64,000 nucleotides of DNA from Phoronis australis (lineage: Eukaryota > Phoronida > Phoronidae): NCBI GenBank assembly GCA_002633005.1, contig NMRA01000695.1, positions 107,877 through 171,876 on the forward strand, written 5' to 3'. Positions 59,701 through 64,000 of the stretch are shown one piece after another. The notes under the pieces are model-generated. The model had not been told where the DNA came from. It ran no database searches and was given only the letters and a program-made list of their open reading frames with translations. The first letter of the stretch is position 1. Every line of letters begins with the position of its first letter. Position numbers and translations under genes: made by a program.

Positions 59701-62131
59701 AATTCGACAATGACACAGGGAATACCATTAGAGATAGGTCCGTCATGCGGCACAACTATGACCATTTCTGACAGCTCCAGTTGACTTTTTTACTTACGTT
59801 TTGTTCACACGACAAGATTAAGTGTGTATTTTAGGAAAATAGTGTGGAGATGAATAGCTAGAAGTCCCTTGACTGGTGTGCAACGCTTACAATTTATCTG
59901 ACCATTGTTTTGATACCAATTCATGGTTGCTTGGACAAATTAATGTTTTAAATATTTTGAACCTGTTTAAAAACTTTGGTTAAGAACTCAAGTCTTAAAG
60001 TGACAGGTAAAGAAGGTAAAATGCAAGTTTAACATTCTCCCTGAATCCGTTTAACCTTGGTGGGTGAAATTTGAAGTGAACTCGATTGTAATGCATGATA
60101 CCTTGGACAATTCTTGGTCAGCGTGAAGTCCACTTTCCCCTGGTTAAAGTGTTAACATTTTATTTGTAATTTGTCTAGGTGAGCTATTCAGTGTCAACCC
60201 TGGCATCGCTCGATGGATTAGAGGCCTGTTCAACTTGAATGAGCGAGCAGTCTACTATGGACAGTGGAAACATGGCTTCATGAGTATGGCCGCTGTGGGT
60301 GCAACAAACGTGGGCTCTATCAAAGTCTACTGTGATCAGGTATGGAAATGTGAAAAAAACGTTGCGCTGTTTTTTTACACTTTTGGTATGGTCCTGTTTG
60401 TTTTTCAATTGACTTTCAGGTATCAAAATCTCTCCTCTCAAATGTGTCCCGAAACTGCTGCATGCTTTTGATACTTTTTAACCTTTCCTTTTTGGTAAGC
60501 AAGTCATTCACATTGATTATCTTTCTGTTTAATGCATTCCATTTGTAGACCTACCTATCCTATATTCCCAATGTGTATAATCACTACCAATAATTTGTAC
60601 AGTTTGGGGTCTAATGAGTAGAACCACTTGACCTTATGTCATAGGATAAGAATATAAAGAAGCACAACTTTATTATAACCCTAAACTTATGTCAAAAAGA
60701 ACATACTACATGGAGGTCAACATTTCTCCAAATACGCTAATGAAGTATTACTAATGTATGTCTTGAGAGGCTGAGTTTGTCTTTCTTACCAAAAGTGTCA
60801 TATATTTTTTGTCAAACTAAGGCTGGCAACCATGTTCCTAATAATTCAGACTCTAACTTTGGTTACTTTAATGACTTCTTTCTAATATTAACCATGATGA
60901 TTACAATTTCCTACATTAAGATTTATTCCTTCAGAAATGTTAATTTCCTCACCGCGACTCAGTACTCTCTTCTCGCAATGGTAGTATGATGTGCTGTAGA
61001 TTTGATCTAGTTTTCTAAAAGTAGGACATCTTACGCACAGTGAGTGGTGTCAGACAAGTGAACAGTGAGTGATTGTGCCTCACTCAACTTTTTGCACGCA
61101 GTTAAATAAAAAGAAAATGCCAAAAATAAAGAAACTAATTAGACTAGATTACCACAGCGCTCTGAATTACTAAGCACTTCGAAAAACATTACCTTGCTAT
61201 GGACCTGGTCAATCTTAATCCTTCTTAACTTCCTGGGAGCATACATACAATTGGTGCAACGCAACTGTTGTTGGAGCACATCGATAAGATAAATCTGTAG
61301 AAATTTCTAGTGCTAACCTAAGTGGATACCTCAATAAGAAAAATCCAAATCCTGCAAACTTTTTGAAAATGTGATGTGACTGTGCGTTTTTATTCCTGTT
61401 TGTGGTTTAAAATCGTGTCATAATCGTGGTAGCTATGTCATCACTAAACATCCGACCTGAAATCAGAATCATGAATACAAAGTAATGTAAAATATTGTAA
61501 GCAACACTGCATCAATGTTCCACTGTTGGGCAAACACTCTATCGCTAAATAAGAGAGGACAAACACTCTATCGCTAAATAAGAGTGGGCACTGTGGTATC
61601 AACTCAAGAAGTTGCTACTGACAAAATAAATACCTTTTCATACGTTGTGGGCCAGTGTAAATAGATGAAGACTATACTTTCTAATAATTTTTTGGTGAAG
61701 GGACATTTCGGGGATTGTCTCATCAACACTCTTGAGCAGATTGCTAAGCGTGTGGTTTTCTTTTTTTTATAGCAGTAGAGATTGAACATTGCAATCCTGC
61801 TGCGGTCAAATTGCTTCTCTGGTCAGATTTAACTCGTAGAAAGTCACGTGATTTCATAACTTCTGTTTTCAATTGTTTTCAGGATCTCGTTACTAACTGT
61901 GGTCAAAAGTGGGCCAGTGGAACATTCTTTGACCACTCACTGACTCAATCTTCAGCCAGCGGTATTATGTTCAAGAGAGGAGAGAACTTTGGTGAATTCA
62001 ACCTGGGCTCCACGCTTGTCATGATCTTCGAAGCACCCAAATCTTTCAAGTTCCACATTCAGTCTGGTCAGAAAGTGAAGTTTGGTCAGGCTCTGGGATC
62101 GACTAGTGATGAAACGACCATGAAGAAATAG
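41726..62131 (+). CDS. PISD: Phosphatidylserine decarboxylase, mitochondrial
   Basis: Seven exons (41726-41766, 43128-43189, 44125-44303, 54780-55016, 56571-56943, 60179-60339, 61883-62131) splice in frame to 433 residues. The enzyme converts phosphatidylserine to phosphatidylethanolamine in the mitochondrial inner membrane. Exons 1-2 give a basic leader ([14 protein letters not shown], then FSSARYKST near a likely processing site). Exon 3 has the membrane helix [15 protein letters not shown]. The decarboxylase domain follows, with Asp178 in SPSDG, His283 in YHRFHSP and the LGST site at residues 392-395 (62003-62014). In this family the chain cleaves itself between Gly and Ser, and the Ser becomes the pyruvoyl group that does the chemistry; Asp, His and Ser form the self-cleavage triad. 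All are present, so the enzyme should be active. A poly-Asn and Asp/Lys-rich insertion lies in exon 5, where the family is variable. Intron 3 exceeds 10 kb. No canonical AATAAA was found close to the stop. Confidence 0.94.
42119..42176. repeat. Two abutting perfect palindromes
   Basis: Palindrome one (42119-42151) has 16-base arms (TGTATAGTCTCTGTGA) around one base. Palindrome two (42152-42176) has 12-base arms (CATGCCATGGAC) around one base. There is no spacer between them. They lie in PISD intron 1. Confidence 0.9.
43128..43189 (+). CDS. PISD: PISD exon 2: presequence
   Basis: Follows TTTTTTTTCAG and ends CAACAG|GTTTGT. Encodes [20 protein letters not shown]; phases match on both sides. 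RYKST resembles a mitochondrial processing site. Confidence 0.75.
43735..43960. repeat. Dispersed repeat, copy 2
   Basis: Diverged partner of 430-650: GCATGCGCGCACCAGGGGGG, then GAAGTGGGTAAAAA, AAAGTCCG and GACAAAAGTTCACTAAA. Lies in PISD intron 2. Confidence 0.6.
44125..44303 (+). CDS. PISD: PISD exon 3: membrane helix
   Basis: Follows CTCTTTCCAG. Encodes an Arg-rich approach, the inner-membrane helix and a charged linker. Ends TTGGCAG|GTAAAT in phase 0, at the first unit of a tandem repeat that copies this donor. Confidence 0.88.
44297..44424 (+). repeat. Minisatellite copying the PISD exon 3 donor
   Basis: Four units of 30-34 bp start at 44297, 44329, 44363 and 44393, each opening TTGGCAG(G/T)TAA. 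The first unit straddles the real exon 3/intron junction. Units two and three keep GGCAG|GTAA, so two extra donor-like sites lie 32 and 66 bases downstream; unit four is mutated to GGCAGTTAA. Confidence 0.85.
45260..45597 (+). pseudogene. Exon-like segment with two stops
   Basis: Bounded by TTTTTCCATAG and TGTAG|GTAAGG, this frame reads protein-like throughout ([15 protein letters not shown], later [20 protein letters not shown]) but contains TGA at 45368 and TAA at 45419. It could be a decayed exon, a retained piece of a transposon gene, or a poison exon inside PISD intron 3. Family unknown. Confidence 0.35.
46860..47140. other. PISD intron 3 interior, no gene recognised
   Basis: Open frame on the plus strand without a recognised domain or splice sites; no supporting signal. 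Confidence 0.3.
47620..47760. repeat. TCATCATCG-rich dispersed repeat, copy 1
   Basis: TCATCATCG and TCGTCATCGTCATC runs lead into GTCGTCTTTTCC and TGTCGCTCTTCTGCGCTC. The same order recurs at 52425-52560. Confidence 0.6.
48500..49700. other. PISD intron 3 interior, nothing recognised
   Basis: AT-rich intronic sequence without a convincing exon or repeat. Confidence 0.4.
49735..49970. repeat. Short tandem repeat block
   Basis: TTTTGGTTATCCTGTAG, TTTTGGCTATCCTGTAG and TTTTGGTCACCCTGTA recur at 49748, 49845 and 49910, interleaved with CACTGTTGT(T)ACTTTGGG. The long open frame across it follows from the repeat, and coding function is doubtful. Confidence 0.6.
51257..51790 (+). other. 177-codon ORF in PISD intron 3
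   Basis: One of the longest single frames in the window. It starts with a hydrophobic stretch ([14 protein letters not shown]), then a basic segment [25 protein letters not shown] that looks like a mitochondrial leader, a His/Arg-rich part, and a stop. It lies upstream of PISD exon 4, which begins in phase 0. Phase-0 donor-like sites occur inside the frame, for example AATTCA|GTGAGA at 51689-51690. Vertebrate PISD has an isoform with a different first exon joined at this same junction, so an alternative N-terminal exon is possible. It could also be chance. Confidence 0.25.
52425..52560. repeat. TCATCATCG-rich dispersed repeat, copy 2
   Basis: TCGTCATCATCTCTTTCGTC, GTCGTCTTTTCTCG and GTTTCGCTCCTCAGAGCGCT match 47620-47760. 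Contains an N at 52444. Confidence 0.6.
52600..54779. other. End of PISD intron 3, nothing recognised
   Basis: No exon, RNA gene or clear repeat found beyond short CA and T runs. Confidence 0.4.
54780..55016 (+). CDS. PISD: PISD exon 4
   Basis: Follows GTTATTTTCAG; encodes [20 protein letters not shown] and the EAAIQDL and FFRRQLKP segments of the family. Ends GCTCTA|GTAAGT in phase 0. Confidence 0.93.
55180..55960. repeat. Diverged tandem repeat in PISD intron 4
   Basis: GAAATCAAGTTTTGACTTGG-like motifs occur at about 55372, 55596, 55739 and 55830, each followed by CGATATCTCAAGAAGGGAGC-like and TTTTGTTCATATTT-like sequence. Spacing is uneven (about 90-225 bp). Confidence 0.65.
56571..56943 (+). 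CDS. PISD: PISD exon 5: Asp and His of the triad
   Basis: Follows TCATTTGCAG. Contains [19 protein letters not shown], the poly-Asn insertion and [13 protein letters not shown]. Ends TCCCAG|GTAGGT in phase 1. Confidence 0.94.
57058..57240. repeat. Two-copy tandem repeat in PISD intron 5
   Basis: ATGCTCAAAATTTTCCAGAT and ATGCTCAAAATCTTCCAAAT begin two units about 100 bp apart that continue in parallel through TAGCTTACCCATGCAA / TAGCTTATCCATGCAA. Confidence 0.75.
57475..57515. repeat. 22-bp direct duplication
   Basis: GAGGAAAATTCTATTTTAAA occurs twice in immediate succession. Confidence 0.85.
57780..60178. other. PISD intron 5 remainder, nothing recognised
   Basis: AT-rich intron with no exon supported by frame or splice sites. 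Confidence 0.45.
60179..60339 (+). CDS. PISD: PISD exon 6
   Basis: Follows TTTGTCTAG; encodes [14 protein letters not shown] and the conserved [13 protein letters not shown]. Ends GATCAG|GTATGG in phase 0. Confidence 0.94.
61531..61588. repeat. Two 29-bp direct repeats
   Basis: CAAACACTCTATCGCTAAAT-AAGAG occurs at 61531 and 61560 in immediate tandem, within PISD intron 6. Confidence 0.9.
61883..62131 (+). CDS. PISD: PISD exon 7: LGST pyruvoyl site
   Basis: Follows AATTGTTTTCAG. Contains [14 protein letters not shown] and [10 protein letters not shown], then TAG. The Ser codon at 62009-62011 yields the pyruvoyl group. Confidence 0.95.
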   Translation, partial: DLVTNCGQKWASGTFFDHSLTQSSASGIMFKRGENFGEFNLGSTLVMIFEAPKSFKFHIQSGQKVKFGQALGSTSDETTMKK

Positions 62132-63478
62132 ACTCCTCTTTAATTCTTTCTAACTCTCCTGGTGTGGTATCTTCTCAGTCACTTTGATCTGCTTTGTTTT
62201 GTGCTTTCATGAAATACATTGCTTAAATGAAAACGTTGTAGTTGTCATTTTTGGTCAATTTGAGAGTTTGCAAATACTCTGGAAGGCACTTTAAGCCGGG
62301 CTTCTTATTTCCCCACAAAAAATCTATGGTCACATATGGTCACCATTCTGTCTGCTGGCATACATGATTAACTTTCATTGCTTGCTGTGAATTTACCAAA
62401 AAAAATGTCTTATGTGATAGAATTTGGCCCAGTGTGGGGGGTTATAATTTATGTAAATCAGAGGTGGTTTGTACAAAAGCTGCATGATGTTAATATTTTG
62501 ATATATTGAAAGCTTTTGACTTTGCTAGTATAAAGTGGTCACCATAACCAACAAGTGAACCTACACTGGATCAATCAGAATATCTATAAAGTTAAGAACC
62601 GACCAATCAAGAAGCAGCCTGGTCATTGGTGTTTACAAACATTATATCAACACCTACTTATGGGACAGGTGATTTGGATTAAGATATTAAGTTGTAGTGA
62701 ATATAAAGCCTACTCAAAATCATCAACTCCACTGAATATTTAGCATACAAGTACACTAACATCAAACATACATGTACATGAATGTAATGAAGGATGATAC
62801 AAACTAGCAACACCAACTCTATGTCTTGGTATTAATGGACAAACTTCGATGACAATAAGAAAAAAATTGCTCTGGCCAAACTCTGGACACTGCAATGTCC
62901 TGAGTGTGTAAAATACATATAAGGAAAGCCTTGACAATATTGACCTTGTATGGATGACAAACCAGTTGTTTGATGTAAACTGACACTGGAGACTCAATTT
63001 TGACTAATTTGTTGTGAATGATGTGTTGATTAAATTTACTCCTTTTTTGTGGTTACATTTCACCAGGATTGATTACTTAGTATTTTCGAACCTTCTGGCT
63101 TCAAAACGCTCCACTGCCACTGTTAAAATATTTCGGCTATTATTGGTTCTACTCCTAGTTGCATGATTTCGGTGTCGCTTAAGGGTTCGGGTGATGCTTA
63201 ATCATGCGGATATATGTTAAGGAAATCGTAAGGTTTCGAAATTATACTAAATTGATACGTCTATCAGTAAGGCGGCAGCGGTAGTACCACGACTCGCCAA
63301 CAGATTGTCCTCCATTTGATAACAGACTATTTCAAAAATAAAAGTGAAATTTGTTTGGAATAAGTTTTCGGTGATAACGGCTCCAAACGCACTTGGTTTG
63401 TGCTAGTCAAGTGCTCCCCCAAGGCCCTATATTCCATTTAAACTAATTGCAGGAAACAACGCCTGAACAAACCGTAGA
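62132..63478. other. PISD 3' flank, no gene seen
   Basis: Would include the PISD 3' UTR. No clear AATAAA close to the stop; one occurs near 63337. No ORF of interest. Confidence 0.4.
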
Positions 63479-63739
63479 CTAACGAGTATCTTCGTACAAA
63501 CGAATCCAAGCAACTACACGCTTGCACGGCGCAATCTCAGCCGCGCGAGATCGAAGTTGGCATTCTAATCCTACAATTATGTTAAGGTATTCTGGGTAAT
63601 TGTTTCTTTCAAATAGGCAAGGAAATTTTCCACTGCAAGGCGATGTCACGTGGCATGAACATATACAAACGGAAATTATTAAAATGCGGAAGCTTTTCTC
63701 AAAGACGCTAACAAGACTATTCACCAAGGCCGCCGCCAT
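63479..63739 (-). other. Candidate first exon, minus strand
   Basis: AATAATGGCGGCGGCC opens an 86-codon frame (MAAALVNSLVSVFEKSFRIL...) on the minus strand in a GC-richer patch. The start context is typical of an animal gene, but the frame runs to a stop without a clear donor and no family is recognised. Confidence 0.25.
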
Positions 63740-64000
63740 TATTGTGTCATGGACCGTGGTGACACCTAGCGAGTGTGTGTGGGCCGACGAAGTACGCAAG
63801 GCATTCACTATGGCCGATCTTAGTTTGTCAAATTCAAAATTGTCAGTGAAGTGTCTTTGTTTAAAATATTGAAAACAAAAAACACGAGCATTGTAATGGA
63901 AAAATACACATAGGCAAAATATAGAGTAAACCAAGAAAAAATTTGGGCAGCAAAGGTAATATAAATTACGAGAAATACATCATAAGCAAGAGGGAGACTC

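Noticed and set aside
63600-63872. 90-codon plus-strand ORF
   Set aside because: It overlaps the better-supported minus-strand start at 63739 and has no signal, domain or splice support.

Overview
This is a stretch of nuclear DNA from an animal, most likely a marine invertebrate. Every recognisable protein gene is split by GT-AG introns. The gene set is animal-specific: a CYP2-clan cytochrome P450, an LDLRAD3-like receptor, an SLC10/P3-like carrier, and a mitochondrial phosphatidylserine decarboxylase with a targeting leader. The intergenic DNA is AT-rich and full of short foldback elements, tRNA-derived repeats and decayed transposon pieces. I cannot name the species. Four isolated single N bases (3229, 10582, 25693, 52444) mark assembly joins.

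Layout. 1.7-2.9 kb (+): the first half of a RecQ-like DEAH helicase, two exons, no C-terminal half. 4.0-10.5 kb (+): a complete three-exon SLC10 carrier; its 4-kb second intron holds a degenerate three-monomer tandem array (6.6-8.95 kb) in which most monomers carry a motif resembling the CTCF core. 11.2-16.7 kb: no gene, perhaps a long 3' UTR of the next gene. 16.8-22.7 kb (-): an LDL-receptor class A, single-pass membrane protein with PPxY-type tail motifs. 22.8-28.6 kb: repeats plus a duplicated block that looks like two haplotypes joined end to end. 29.2-37.7 kb (-): a complete six-exon CYP2-like P450 of 517 aa. A possible small secreted-peptide gene lies on the opposite strand in its fifth intron (30.47-30.92 kb). 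36.6-42.2 kb: foldback elements and two sites with paired adjacent perfect palindromes. 41.7-62.1 kb (+): a complete seven-exon phosphatidylserine decarboxylase of 433 aa, with several tandem repeats and an unexplained 177-codon ORF in its introns. 62.1-64 kb: no confirmed gene.

The four main genes have unrelated biochemical roles (solute carrier, receptor, monooxygenase, phospholipid synthesis) and there is no operon. Exon joins given here are my own splice reconstructions: for SLC10, P450 and PISD every junction keeps frame, which is strong internal evidence. First exons of the LDLRAD3-like and RecQ-like genes are uncertain.
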